NCBI GenBank assembly: GCA_001931875.2
Contig: MSJH02000830.1
Coordinates: forward strand, 370,815 to 434,814
DNA from: Byssochlamys sp. IMV 00236
Taxonomy: Eukaryota > Ascomycota > Eurotiomycetes > Eurotiales > Thermoascaceae
Length of the DNA stretch: 64,000 nucleotides
Direction of reading: 5' to 3'
A program made the translations under genes and the position numbers. The notes beneath the pieces are model-generated. The model was not told the origin of the DNA. It ran no database searches and worked only from the letters and a program-made list of their open reading frames with translations. Positions 33,586 through 44,454 of this stretch are shown here, piece by piece. Positions within the stretch are counted from its first letter, which is position 1. Every line of letters starts with the position of its first letter.

Positions 33586-34677
33586 AACCTCCCCCTTCCC
33601 TTTATACAGCGGTGACTGCTTCGAGGCAGAACGACCGCTCCGCCCACAAATGCTTCAACTAAATCCCACGACGAAACACGAATGTCTCCCCAAAAAACCT
33701 CCTAGACAGAATGATGAACTTTACCAGACGCTTAGACTGTTGTCAGCGTCAATACGCCCTCGCTTACACCAAACACCCTCTTTATGACTGCTTGTGAACG
33801 AACGTCCCTTCTACGACATTTTGATATCTTCTTCTGTTGTCGATGTTTCAGCGACTGTCAATGCATGGCGTTTCTATGTAGCTAGCTCGCTGGGCGTTGC
33901 ATCTTGCCCGGGACTTTCAATTGGAATCCCCTTCTTCTTTTTTCTTTCTTCGGGTGTACCATCTTCACTGTGTGGTGTGGTTTACTTTTCCGGGTTGCTT
34001 TATTACTACCCTCTAGCCAGTTCGTTGATCAGGCGGTTGTCTTTGGTTTCTTCCCTGCCAGATGGCGGTTTGAGATGCTCGTACGAATCTTTACCTAACG
34101 ACCATACTATGATACTGGTTCCTTGGGCTTAATTTTCAATGAATGTCATCCATTACCTTTCGATATGTTCATTCTAGTCAGTAGCATCATAGTAGCCGCT
34201 GCGATAGCTCGAGCTAGTTGGCATTCTAGCAAGACAGGGATGAAGGAGAAACAACTCGCGCAGATACTGATAATTACCGGAGATAACCGTGGCGCGTGTA
34301 TCTCCGGGCGGCAACGAAGCTTAAGTTAGTTAAGCTAGTTAGTTAAGCTAGTTATACGTCCATGGATGGATAACAATAATAATTCGTTAATTAATACCTA
34401 CATTAACTATTATAAGTTAACTAAGCTATTGAACTAATTAAAATAGTTTAACTAATTAGTCGGTTTAGTTCAGTGACGTCGCTGATGGCGTAACTAAGGA
34501 GTATCGATAGTGTCAGTTACAGTAATAATTTCATGCCTTTTTACCCCAGATTTCTCTCCCCTGAGACTCAGACCTGCCAGCGATCATCAGCCACCATGCT
34601 GGCTCTTCCATCCTCGATTGCACAACCACCTTCGTCCACCCAGCAGTTGTGACCATTGTCGAAAGTATGATGACGGA
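33586..34677. other. Spacer with 13-bp tandem repeat
   Basis: Tandem spacer between otubain and the Avo2-like gene. Its central part is AT-rich with a 13-bp direct repeat (listed separately) and many TTAGTTA/TAACTAA words. No gene was recognised. Confidence 0.55.
34325..34354. repeat. 13-bp tandem repeat GTTAGTTAAGCTA, 2.3 copies
   Basis: Two perfect adjacent copies (34325-34337, 34338-34350) followed by GTTA. It lies in an AT-rich intergenic stretch. Confidence 0.75.
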
Positions 34678-35888
34678 ATGTATGTTTTGTTGGCCCTTCT
34701 TCCCTTGCCTTTCCTGTTTTTGCATTCATTTGTGTTACTGCTGCTGCTACTCGTTGGAATGTGCTGGCTTTGCTCTCCGCTAATCCGGGTGTAAACAATC
34801 TCCAGGGTCGAACTGCCAGTGCCAGTGCGTCTTCGACGGGCAATTGTCCTCAACGATGTCTTGCTGGTCAAGCGCATAATCAGGAACAATTTGACTTATT
34901 TGTATAATCCGGATTTCGCCGATAAGAGCAATACCTCGTTGCATCTCGCGGCCCTTCATGGACATGTTGATATCGTTGTATGTTGTTGCCTTTTCCTTTT
35001 CCTTGTACTTCCCCTTTTTCTTTTCTTTGCTTTGCTTCTCTCTCCGGATGAAGAGAACTCTCGGTTATAGATAACAAAAAACTAATATACACTATGATTT
35101 AGAGACTCCTCATCGCCCTCGGCCACGACTCCTGCACCCCCATCCTCCTCAAAACAGGCGACGACTCCGCTCCAGGAATCAGCCTAAACACCGACTCCGA
35201 AACACCTCTCCATCTCGCCGCCGCCAACGCCCACCCTGCCTGCGTCCATTACCTCTGCCACGCCTTCCCACACGCAATTGACTGGCCCGACCGAAACGGC
35301 ATGACTCCGCTGATGCTAGCCGCGCAGAGCTCGAATCCCGCGAATATCATCCCGCACGACCCATCGCTCATCGAGCCGCGCTCGTCGCGGGCCCGCGCTG
35401 CTTCGTCTGCGTCGGCCGCTGAAGACACATCCACGCTGAGCGTGCTACTCTCGCATCGCGCGTCTGTGACATGTGTCGATTTTGCTGGGAACACAGCCCT
35501 GCATCATGCGAGTGCGTGGGGGAACTTGAAAGCCGTAAGGGTGCTTTTGGCATCTGGGGCGCAGCCGTTGGCGCTGAACAAGGCGAGTTATACGCCGCTC
35601 GATTACTCCATTTCGGGGCAAGCAGCGCAGTATTATAAGAATCTGATTGTGTGGAGAGAGGAAGATGAGATTGAGGACGAAGTATCTGGAGAGGAAGGAG
35701 AAAGAAAAGAAGATGATGATGATGAAGAGGAGGCCGATGATGACGACGACGACGACGATGAGGACGAAGAAGAAGAAGAACCGCGTCAACATGTCCCGGT
35801 CGCGAAACCGGTTATAAATGGTGCTGTGCCGAAGACGTCTACACAGACGTTCCCGGGTATCAGACTCGTTACTGAAGATGACGAGTGA
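34678..35888 (+). CDS. AVO2: Avo2-like ankyrin-repeat protein (TORC2 subunit)
   Basis: Exons 34678-34679 (only AT), 34806-34977 and 35103-35888 give 319 aa. The spliced start codon AT|G is followed by VELPVPVRLRRAIVLNDVLLVKR, which aligns end to end with yeast Avo2, whose start lies at the same distance from its VRLREAI motif. Ankyrin repeats run from about residue 30 to 215 (NTSLHLAALHGHVDIVRLLI, ETPLHLAAANAHPACVHYL, MTPLMLAAQ, NTALHHASAWGNLKAVRVLL, YTPLDYS). The tail (235-285) is an Asp/Glu run encoded by GAT/GAC/GAA repeats. Avo2 is a non-essential subunit of TOR complex 2 at the plasma membrane. No in-frame ATG exists in the open upstream frame, which is why the split codon is proposed. 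The 126-nt first intron has GTATGT, a CTAAT branch word and CAG. Confidence 0.78.
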
Positions 35889-36870
35889 GGACGATATATA
35901 TACACATATTCACAAGACAAAAAAGAGGCAGCCAAAGCTGTCTGTCCCTGTTCGATAGCCACCCCCGCTTTCTTCCTCCTGGCATCTATTTCTTTTCTTG
36001 CTGAACTACATAGATCAGGACTTACAGCACAGGCCCCCAGGCGTCAGCATCTATCAAGCATCGCATCTGCAGGAGTTGTATTTTTGAATTCAGTTCTATA
36101 TTTGGCCTTTCCGCTTTTTTCTTCCCTTATTTTTGTCATACATGTTTTCAGCGATGGTTAAATTTTTGTCTTTGGTATTGCATGCATGGGTTTTGCATTC
36201 TGTATAAAATTAGAAATTAGAAATGTCAATAGACAGGAGTTGGAGTGTTAAGAGTAACTCTTTGTTCTAGTTAGTTTATTTGTCCCTGTGTGTTTGTAAT
36301 AAAGTGATCTAGTTAGTTATTTGGGGTCTCATTAATTAATAATTTATCTTCGACAGGACTACTTAGTATATGGTTGTATGTACAGTACTGTACCTTTAGC
36401 GAATTTCCGCTTCATAGTCGCAGGTCAACACCTTCTAGCAGCTTACATTTTTTTTTCTTTAGGAATATCTGACTGGATATTTACGTACTCACTCTTTAGA
36501 AAGTCATTTAACAGGTCGTCATCTTCTGCTTGGAACTTGTCCAGTCATGACTCGGTCGAGGGTTATTATTTCTATAAGTACAAGAGATTAACCTAGTAAG
36601 CTTTCTGAACTCTAGTTATAAAGTCTCCAATTTCAAAAGCACAAATTCAGATAAATTAGACCATTATCGTGCTGTAAGAGACTTGTAAAAAGGTATATAT
36701 ATAATTTCAAGTTTAGAATTTATCTATCCGAGTTTCTTTTTGAGTAGAAGTATCAATGTCTTCGAATAACTGTAGATTGTAATTAGTTGAAGACCATATT
36801 CTGTATTATCATTATTAAGGAGATATTCTGAAAGAACGCTCATCTAACTAAGTACCTAGTAGAGGATATT
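35889..36870. other. Convergent 3' spacer
   Basis: AT-rich region between convergent genes (Avo2-like and SDR), with TTAGTTAG words at 36268-36320. Nothing coding was recognised. Confidence 0.6.
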
Positions 36871-37845
36871 CTACATATAATCCATAATATACTTATTACA
36901 ATACCTCACAAATCCATCCGCTACTCCAGATCCCCCCTCTTCCTTCGTCTTCATCGCTCCTAGCAGGTCTTCTCGCGGACTTGGATGCAAACGTCCCCAC
37001 GGCAGGACATACTTCCCACCATCCTCCAACGTCAGCTCATTCGATAATCCTGCCCAGAGGGCAGTATACGCGCCATACCGAGCATGATGCAGCAGCGGCG
37101 CCACAACCACAGGGAGAATAGCAGGGAAATGACGAATTAGATTAGTCTTTAAATTCCCTGGGTTCTGCACCAGACTCAGGACGCCTGAGCTGCCGGCTTG
37201 GACTGCTAGCTCGTGGGCCAGAAACCAATTTCCCAGCTTGGTATTGAGATAACTCCGCTGCTGGTCGGGTGGTGGATGCTCGACTTCATCCAGAAACGAG
37301 GGTACGTCTCGCGGCGTGGTGAGATCGACGACGATCGAGGAAGTCCAGATAACGCGAACGCTGGCAGATGGTGCTTCCTGTGCTGTCTGTCGTAGGATCG
37401 GGAGTAATAACTGCGTTAGAAGGTGCGGACCCAGACAGTTCGTTGCCATCTGTAGCTCGTGGCCTTGTGGGGAGATAGAGCCTCTCGGCGGATTAGAGAC
37501 GCCAGCGTTGTTGAACAAGACATCAAGTCGTGACTCGGCTGCTGTGAACTTTTCCACTGCAGGCTTGATGGTCGTCAGATCGTCGAGGGACAGTGGCAGG
37601 AAGATAACCTTTCCGCCTGCATTACCAGATAGAGCCTCGATCGTAGCGATTGCATTTCGCGCTTTCTCTTCAGAGCGTCCGGCAAGATAGACCTTTCCAC
37701 CCGCCTGGTAGAGAAGCTTGCATAGCTCCAGTCCGACGCCCGAATAGCCTCCTGTGACGATGAAGACTTTGCCCCGTTGACTGGGTAGGTTGTTCTCAGT
37801 CAGGGTGGGTTTAGGAGGGAAGAATTGGGACCAGGTGGTTCCCAT
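36871..37845 (-). CDS. Short-chain dehydrogenase/reductase (retinol-dehydrogenase-like)
   Basis: Intronless 324-aa classical SDR. Cofactor motif TGGYSGVG is at 31-38, AGRSEEKA near 55-62 (Arg after Gly suggests NADP(H)), NNAG at 112-115, the catalytic Ser in WTSS (169/170), and Tyr199 and Lys203 in YLNTK. QNPGNLKTNL follows as the usual post-active-site loop. The layout (MGTTWSQFFPPKPTLTENNLPSQRGKV) is that of the fungal WWOX/retinol dehydrogenase-like group, which often acts on lipophilic alcohols or ketones. The substrate is unknown and no pathway genes adjoin. Confidence 0.9.
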   Translation of the reverse strand: MGTTWSQFFPPKPTLTENNLPSQRGKVFIVTGGYSGVGLELCKLLYQAGGKVYLAGRSEEKARNAIATIEALSGNAGGKVIFLPLSLDDLTTIKPAVEKFTAAESRLDVLFNNAGVSNPPRGSISPQGHELQMATNCLGPHLLTQLLLPILRQTAQEAPSASVRVIWTSSIVVDLTTPRDVPSFLDEVEHPPPDQQRSYLNTKLGNWFLAHELAVQAGSSGVLSLVQNPGNLKTNLIRHFPAILPVVVAPLLHHARYGAYTALWAGLSNELTLEDGGKYVLPWGRLHPSPREDLLGAMKTKEEGGSGVADGFVRYCNKYIMDYM

Positions 37846-38908
37846 GATGAGGGAAATCGGTATATAGAGTGTGATAGATTAACTGTTTTATTCGGTCTCG
37901 AAGCTGGAACAAACTTGGAATCCTCCGCTCTTTTGTAGTTGTTGGCTTGTGGAAGTTACTGACTCGCAATATAATATAAGTGCCAAATTAGGTATCTCAA
38001 GACCCCTGGGCAGCCCTTGGCCCCCAACCCTTGGCCCCCAACCTTTGATTCGTAAGTATGTACTTCCTTCTTGCGGAAAATTAACCCCTAGACTCAGATT
38101 ATACGAGGGGGCCGCTGTATAATGGGAATAGTAGTATACTTAGTTTAAGCTCCAATTCGTCACGAAAAGACGTTTTTCCTAATAAGGAAATCAAATTGGG
38201 CTGCTCGCATTTCATACATTGTTTTGACGTTAAAGGAAAGCCCTAGGAAAAACCGCAGAGGAGCAGTCGAGCCATCTAAGTCACTGCTGTTTCTTCTTTC
38301 TCACTTCGATTCGGGGCATTAATACTCCGTACTCTGCTATTATTTTAGGAGATATTCGCGTATTTTATTTATCCCGTTGCTTCTTTTCTTTTTCCGCTTT
38401 CTTTTTTTCTCATCTACCGTACAAAAAACAATAGCCAAAAAAAGAGATGGAGCAACTCTTTAGAAAAACACATATTCTACATGGCGCAGGATGAGACATC
38501 GCACACGAGGGAGGGGGAAACGAGGCAAGAGAGGAATTCCACATAGATAATCCCATTATACAGCAAGGACGATATGATGCCGCTTCTCGTACCAGTACTC
38601 ACACAGCACAGGGCCGACGTCAAGTAATCGCAGGAGTTCATCCCCGTATATAGTGCAGCTACCATCTGGCAGAAAGGATTGGTATGGAACAGAGTAGTAA
38701 GACAATGAGGAAGGATGCAATGTAGGACAAAAGAGGGGAGTTGTCGGTGGCTGCTCTGTCGTTGGGGATCTGTTTCGACATGCGGTAGCCTAGAAAAAGA
38801 AAAAGAGCAACCTGGAACAACGTGATCTTCATCCGTTCTGTTCCTGTTGTCTTTTTCTCCGACCACTAATACATACACATCTTGGAAATTCTATATGCCT
38901 GGCGTCGT
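37846..38908. other. Gene-free spacer with 14-bp direct repeat
   Basis: SDR promoter and COQ1 3' flank. It contains the direct repeat at 38014-38041 and a TACTCCGTA word at 38323-38331. A 133-codon minus-strand frame (38477-38878) shows no family and lies in the likely 3' UTR of COQ1. Confidence 0.55.
38014..38041. repeat. 14-bp direct repeat CCCTTGGCCCCCAA x2
   Basis: Two exact adjacent copies (38014-38027, 38028-38041), about 170-200 bp upstream of the SDR start. Confidence 0.8.
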
Positions 38909-40332
38909 CTATCTCCTGCGGTTCATCGTCTTTTGGCACATTTCGACGAGGCCGGCCTTGGCTTCGCTCTCGGGGAAGTCCTTGATGGCATCGACCGCCT
39001 TGTCGGCGAAGTCTTGGGCCAGGGCACGCGTCTTCTCGACACCATCATAGCGAGCAACCAGCTCACGGGCCTGCATGGGATCTGTCAGCATTCATCCTCG
39101 ATCGCATATTGACTCGTTCTCAGCCAAAGGAAAAGTAAACTCACCCTCTCTACATCGCCCTCGCGTGAGAACTTGCGACCAACAAGGGCTCCCAGTTCGG
39201 GGTCTTCCTTCCATGCAAACAGCAATGGCGCCGTCGCGAGTCCAAGTTCCAAATCCGCTCCCGCGGGCTTACCCAATTCGGCACCGCTCACAGTGTAATC
39301 CAACATGTCATCGACCAGCTGGAATGCCAGTCCCAGGTTACGTCCGTACGAGTAGGCAGCTTCCACAACCTCAGGTGCGCTGTTTCCAAGAAGAGCAGCT
39401 CCACGGCAAGATTTGCTGATCAGACTGGCGGATTTCAGGTACGTCTTCTGCAGGTAGTAGGAAATCGTATCCTCAGTAAACGCCGGGTTGGCGTCGTCCT
39501 GGGCAGTGTTTTTCAACTGCATGAACTCTCCTTCAACCAAGTTGGCAATCACAGTGGACAGCAGCTCTATCACCTCCGGGTCCCGCAGACGCGCCAGGGC
39601 CACGGACGCCCGTCCCAGCATGAAGTCACCAGCGAGGACAGCCATCTTGTTACCAAACTCCAGATTCGCAGACGTAAAAGAGCGGCGGGTGACAGCATTG
39701 TCGATGACATCGTCGTGAAGCAAGGAGGCCGTGTGGATCAGCTCGGTGATCTCAGCAAGTCGTCTCTGAGAAGGAAGGACGTTGGCATCGTCCGCTAGGT
39801 CATATTTCGACGGAGCGGTGAGAGGACTCGTATCGGGGTTGGAGTCTGCCAGAACCAGCGGCGAGCTGATCGGATCACTGACTGTATCGGGATTCACAGC
39901 AGGGGGATTGGGATTTCTTGGTGCCAATGCAGTGGCCTGGGACATGAGCAGCACGAGTAGCGGCCGTATTTGCTTCCCTTCACTTCTGGTATAGTACTTG
40001 GCGACCTTATCCAGCATAGGATGTCCTGAACCCACAAGCTGTCGAATGTTCTTGGTGAGGAATTTCAATTCCTTGCCCACGATTCGCAATGGGTCAACTG
40101 AGATGCCCGGTGGAGCTTTCGGCAGGCCCTTGGAGATGATATTCTGCGCCGCAGTGACGGCTGCACCCAGCGGAGAGATCTCCTTTCGCCGGGAAGGACG
40201 ATATCCACGCGCATTGAACTGTATCCGGGGCGGGAAAATATTATGAGGTATGGATTGTGAGCATGTCGAGCTGGAAGATGGAGCTCGTGACGAAAGTATC
40301 AGCCCGGAGGCTCGGACGGGTCGAGCTCGCAT
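38909..40332 (-). CDS. COQ1: Polyprenyl diphosphate synthase for ubiquinone (Coq1)
   Basis: Two exons (40332-39145, 39070-38909) give 449 aa. The N-terminal 55 residues are Arg/Ser-rich without acids until Glu51, a mitochondrial presequence. The trans-prenyltransferase fold shows GKQIRPLLVLL (119-129), the first Asp-rich motif LLHDDVID (DD at 207/208), FGNKMAVLAGDFMLGRA, and the second motif LAFQLVDDMLDY (DD at 341/342). A Pro/Ser-rich insert (137-176) before the first motif is typical of fungal Coq1. The enzyme makes the long isoprenoid tail of ubiquinone in the mitochondrial matrix; tail length is not readable here. The C-terminus ends MCQKTMNRRR. The intron is 74 nt. Confidence 0.94.
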
Positions 40333-40913
40333 GCTCGAGACTTCGAGGGTGTTGAATCAGGGTCTGAGCATGTAGAATAATCGAATAGGACGTGACTCCA
40401 AAGCCTGCGAGGTCAGGACCTGGATAAAGTGGCCCAGGGCGGACGTTGTGGGTTGGTCGAGTCGTTGAATTTGCTTGCCAGGTACAGCCGGAGATCTCGA
40501 CGAGCTCCCAACTCGGGCCGGAACAACTCTGGCACGGCCCAGTCCGCAACAAACCCACGGCCACGCGGAACTCTACAGGGCAATTTCACCCATGGATGCG
40601 AACGTTACAGAGAGAAAAGCTGGTGGCTTCTTGTCTAATGCATGGAAGATTACAAGTCGCTCGGCCAGAAGGCAACCCTGCTGGACTGTACAGACACACC
40701 CAAACCATCCCATCCACCCGGGAGAAAAAGCGAACCATTGAAAAAGATGAAGCCATGATGAGACATAACGCAAAGCCAATTCCATCAACATTGTACCGTG
40801 TGTAGCGGGATGACAGAATAGTAAACATATGCATCTCTCCTCGTTCCAGCCCGCATCATACATGAGAAAGCCGGTGACGGGGACAGAGCAGCAGATTCAT
40901 ATAATCCCCACCA
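40333..40913. other. Gene-free spacer
   Basis: COQ1 promoter and RPN3 3' flank, about 580 bp. Open frames seen here are short and mutually overlapping. Confidence 0.55.
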
Positions 40914-42984
40914 TTAGATTCCATCAAAGTCACCACCCGCGTCATCATCATCTATATCTCCTTCCTGGATCTCCTTGACCAGCTCCCTCTCCCTTTCACC
41001 AGCCTCCTGCGCGTTCTTCAGCTCCAGACGATGTTGGTTCATGGGGAATCTCATAGCCTACAAAAAAAAAGCTTCAATCAGTATCTAATGCTGCAAGCAA
41101 GTTTTGCGCTCGAGTAACATACCTTGACGTTTTCATCGTGGAGAGCCAGACAAGCACGAATTCGCTCGTGGAAGACTTCACCGGGTTCTCGGGTGGCGTA
41201 GATGTCGCCGACATCCTTGCTCTTCATGAAGCCCTGCTCATGGTCAAGGGTTGCCTCAATGACACCGTCCCGAATGGCCTTGGCAACAATGTACTCGGCA
41301 GACTCCTCACTCTCCAAGCCCAGACGGACACAGATGTCACGCAGAGAGATTCGGGAGTACGACAGCGACATCATCCGAATACCCGTCTTGATCACGTTCT
41401 GGCGAAGACGCAGGATCAAGGTGTATGTGTTGTCCTTTCGGAACACCTCGCTGTAGTTGTTTACAATATCCAGGAATCCATCGAGGTCACCCGCGCTCAC
41501 GGCCTGCACAAGCAGGAAGTAAGGGTGCAGTGCACGCTCAAGGGCTGGCTGACGGAATAGCGAACGGTCGGGGATATCACCCATCAGGAGCTCAACGACG
41601 ACAAGGAGCTTGGTGGAGGCCTGGTAGAAGCCGCCGGCAGTGGGAGTGGTCGGCGACTTACGCGTGGCTCCAACAAGATGTCCATGAGCGTCCGTGTACT
41701 GCAGTTGGATGGCGCGAAGTCTGCCCAGGTAGTACAGATAACGTGCGATCTGGTTATTCGAGGCAGTGGCGGGGAATTGGTTGTGAGAGATGAGTAGATC
41801 GGCTTGGGAGATGTGAGACGTTGACAGGTAATTGCGGAGGAGCAGCGTCGTCACACTAGCCTGAGTGTCGACATCTTTTCGGAGAACCGCTGTTCGGAGC
41901 GCTGCGAGCAGGGTAGGGCGGATCGAGATGACGGCGGCTGCTGGTGACGGAGGAAGAGGCGACAGTTGTTCGAAGAAGAGGAAGTAGTAGAAATACACGC
42001 GAGCCGCAAGGGAGTCCAAGGTCCTCCGGTTCAGCGTCCGCAGTCGCTCGACCAGACCCTGCGAGAATTGGGCGCCAGCCTGAACCTCTTTCTTGTCGTA
42101 GAGAGAAATCTGGACGAGGATGGAGAGATAGACATCAACTTCTGGGAGGATTTCTCGAATGGCCGGCTTTGGCTTATCGGAATCGAGCTCCATCTTGGAG
42201 GTGGGCACAGCATACTTGTAGGCGTCCGCCTTGCCGATGGCCTCCAGCAGAAACGAGGCTGTCGAACTCGAGCTAGGATATGTGTCCACCACAACCTCTG
42301 CCAGCACATCCGGGGTGAGGTATTTTCGCATCGAAGAGATCGACCGCAAGACCCGGAGGGTAAATCTGGGGTCAAAGTGGGTCACCGCACGCTCCAGGAG
42401 AACGAAGTTGGTCTTGATATCTGTGAGTGAAAGGAGATAGCATTAGCATGATCTAGTTTCCATCAGGTATCGCAGAGGACCCGCGCAGGCCTACCTTGCA
42501 CCGTCTTCTCGTATGGATCGACTTCAGGCTCTTTCGCCTCCTCCTCCTCAGCGCCTTCCATCGCGACGTCTTCTTCCTTGTCCTGGCCCGGTTGTCCGGA
42601 TAATCTAGAACCCTTCGAGGGGGGCACTACAACAGTCATCTTCTCGTCACCATCGCGATTCGTGCTGTTGGAGCTTGACGATGTAGGCCCACCTGCCGTA
42701 TCCTCTTCCATGACCACGTCTTCCGAACCGTTCACGCCATTCTCTACACGCTCAGAGCCATTGGCATGCGGCTGCTCGTTCCCACTCATCTCGGAGTTTG
42801 CGTTGCTCTTCGCGCCCTTCTTGGCTGGGGCCGCTTTGGCCTTGTTCGCCGCAGACCGGGTTGTCGGGGTGGCCTTGTCCTTGGAGCTCGAACTCTGGGA
42901 TCCGGAGCGTGTTTTCTCACCGTTGGCCGACGACGAAGGGTCGGCCTTGCTGTTTGACCTTAGAGAACGTCTCTCGGCCGGCAT
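40914..42984 (-). CDS. RPN3: 26S proteasome regulatory subunit Rpn3 (PSMD3)
   Basis: Three exons (42984-42495, 42420-41123, 41057-40914) give 643 aa. The first 160 residues are a Ser/Lys/Ala/Glu-rich disordered extension. From DIKTNFVLLERAVTHFDPRF onward the protein matches Rpn3: ARVYFYYFLFFEQLSPL, LLRNYLSTSHISQADLLIS, and the C-terminal PCI domain (VFRKDNTYTLILRLRQNVIK, ISLRDICVRLGLESEESAEY). The end is acidic (IDDDDAGGDFDGI). Rpn3 is a horseshoe subunit of the proteasome lid, in the same complex as Rpn5 at 7.6-9.3 kb. It is divergent from SPC34 with 662 bp between start codons. The first intron lies just before the conserved core, the second (65 nt) just after HDENVK. Confidence 0.94.
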
Positions 42985-43646
42985 CTTTCCAGCTGGGAGC
43001 TCAGTTCACACGACGGGGTCCAACAGCACCAGCGAGGAAGGGGAAGACCGAGGTCCAAGACGGAACGAAAAGCTTCCAGGAACAAGCCAAGAAGCCTCTG
43101 ATCCGAAGGGCGACTGAAAAGGGAAAAATGATAAAATAGATGCGCTTGTTGAGGTGAAGGCAGAGTCGATGGGAGGAGGTTGATGGTGAGGTGATGTCAA
43201 GGCAGAGGTCGAGAGGTTCCCGTCAGCTCAGGTTGAAGGGGCGGGCTTACTCAGCGCTTCGCTGCCTGCTGCTTGCGACAGCACAGCACAGCTCCAACGC
43301 AGCACGACCCCGCGCTATCCAGCAGGGCCAGACAGGAGAATTGTTGCTCAGAGGCCCAGATGGTCTACTCTAGTTTCTTTTTTTTTTAATTTTGGTGCTG
43401 GAGCAGATCAGAATGGTCCACGACCGCTGGTGACTGCAATCTCGTAGCAGGGAGCTCTTGGTTCCTGAGGCAGAAACAGCTGCACGCGGATGGCTTGGCG
43501 CTGTCTTTGTTGACAGAAGCACATCGTGATACTTAATTAATACTCTCTTCAACTGGAAGACTATCTAGCCGCATTTAATTTACTGGCGACGTGCGCATGG
43601 TGAAATCTCCTTCTACTCCAGCACAGCCTATCAGTCAATTGCAACC
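42985..43646. other. Bidirectional promoter RPN3 / SPC34
   Basis: 662 bp between divergent start codons. No PACE-type proteasome element (GGTGGCAAA) was found by eye. A T9-10 run lies at about 43379-43388. Confidence 0.55.
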
Positions 43647-44454
43647 ATGTCTCTCCTCGAGAACCATATAGAGCAGATAGCTCTCTCTTCCGCTGCCATC
43701 GCGGAGCTACCGTGCGAATTCCCCGCCATGGCTCGTATACTCGACAGGACGCGATGCTGACAGAACGTTGTATTGTAGTTTCCCTCCCCCCAGGATGTTC
43801 ACCACTGCTTTGCTCAGTCCCCACGAGATCACCGCTCTCATCCGTGACACAGAGGCTCATGAACGGGCCCTCTTTTCCATCGACCCCGCCGCAAAGCCCC
43901 TCAAGTCGGGTCAGCGACGAATGACACGAAGGGGGACGATGTTCCCTGGGGAGGGCGAGGGGGAGTCCATGGCGAGTCGCATCTATGCTGCAAGAAACAA
44001 CAGGAATCAGTCTGCTGTCGCGAGGGTACTGGGTACGGATATGATGGAGGAGATCAAGAGATCTACCGGGACATCTACGCGAGCTCCTCGTGGTGAGGTC
44101 AACGTAGAGGTGCTCTTGCGGGGTGCTGAGATCTTGTGCAATGTGTACCCCATTCCTGGTGCTTTTGACAAGATCTCGACCCTTCGATACCGTCACGACC
44201 AGATCAATGCATCCATCGCCCAGCTCGAAGACCGGGTGGCCGACAATTCCGCACAGCTTGAGCAGATGAGCCGCGATGACGGGGACTACTACAACCATGC
44301 TGAGGCGGTCGAGAGCCAGCCAGAAGTGCCCGACGTTTCAGATGAAGACATCCAACGCGAACTTGAGGAGATCAGGGAACTGGAACGGAGGAAGAGGAAG
44401 CTGGAGGACCGTGTCAGCGGTATGGAAAGAGATCTGGGCGGCCTCATGCGATGA
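43647..44454 (+). CDS. SPC34: DASH/Dam1 complex subunit Spc34
   Basis: Two exons (43647-43711, 43779-44454) give 246 aa. The joined N-terminus MSLLENHIEQIALSSAAIAEL-PFPPPRMFTTALLSPHEI followed by TALIRDTEAHERALFS is the Spc34 hallmark. The middle is Arg/Gly/Ser-rich (PLKSGQRRMTRRGTMFPGEG). AEILCNVYPIPGAFDKISTL is also conserved. The C-terminal 80 residues form a coiled coil (IQRELEEIRELERRKRKLEDRV). Spc34 is part of the ten-protein DASH ring that couples kinetochores to microtubules. The 67-nt intron splits the Pro codon in ELP|FPPP. A later in-frame Met (MFTTALL) would drop the conserved start, so the two-exon model is preferred. Confidence 0.92.

Noticed and set aside
38477..38878. 133-codon minus-strand frame downstream of COQ1
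   Set aside because: Cys/Ser-rich without pattern, lies in the probable 3' UTR, no family.
43561..44298. 245-codon minus-strand frame
   Set aside because: Fully antisense to SPC34, whose product is clearly recognised; no intron or domain support.
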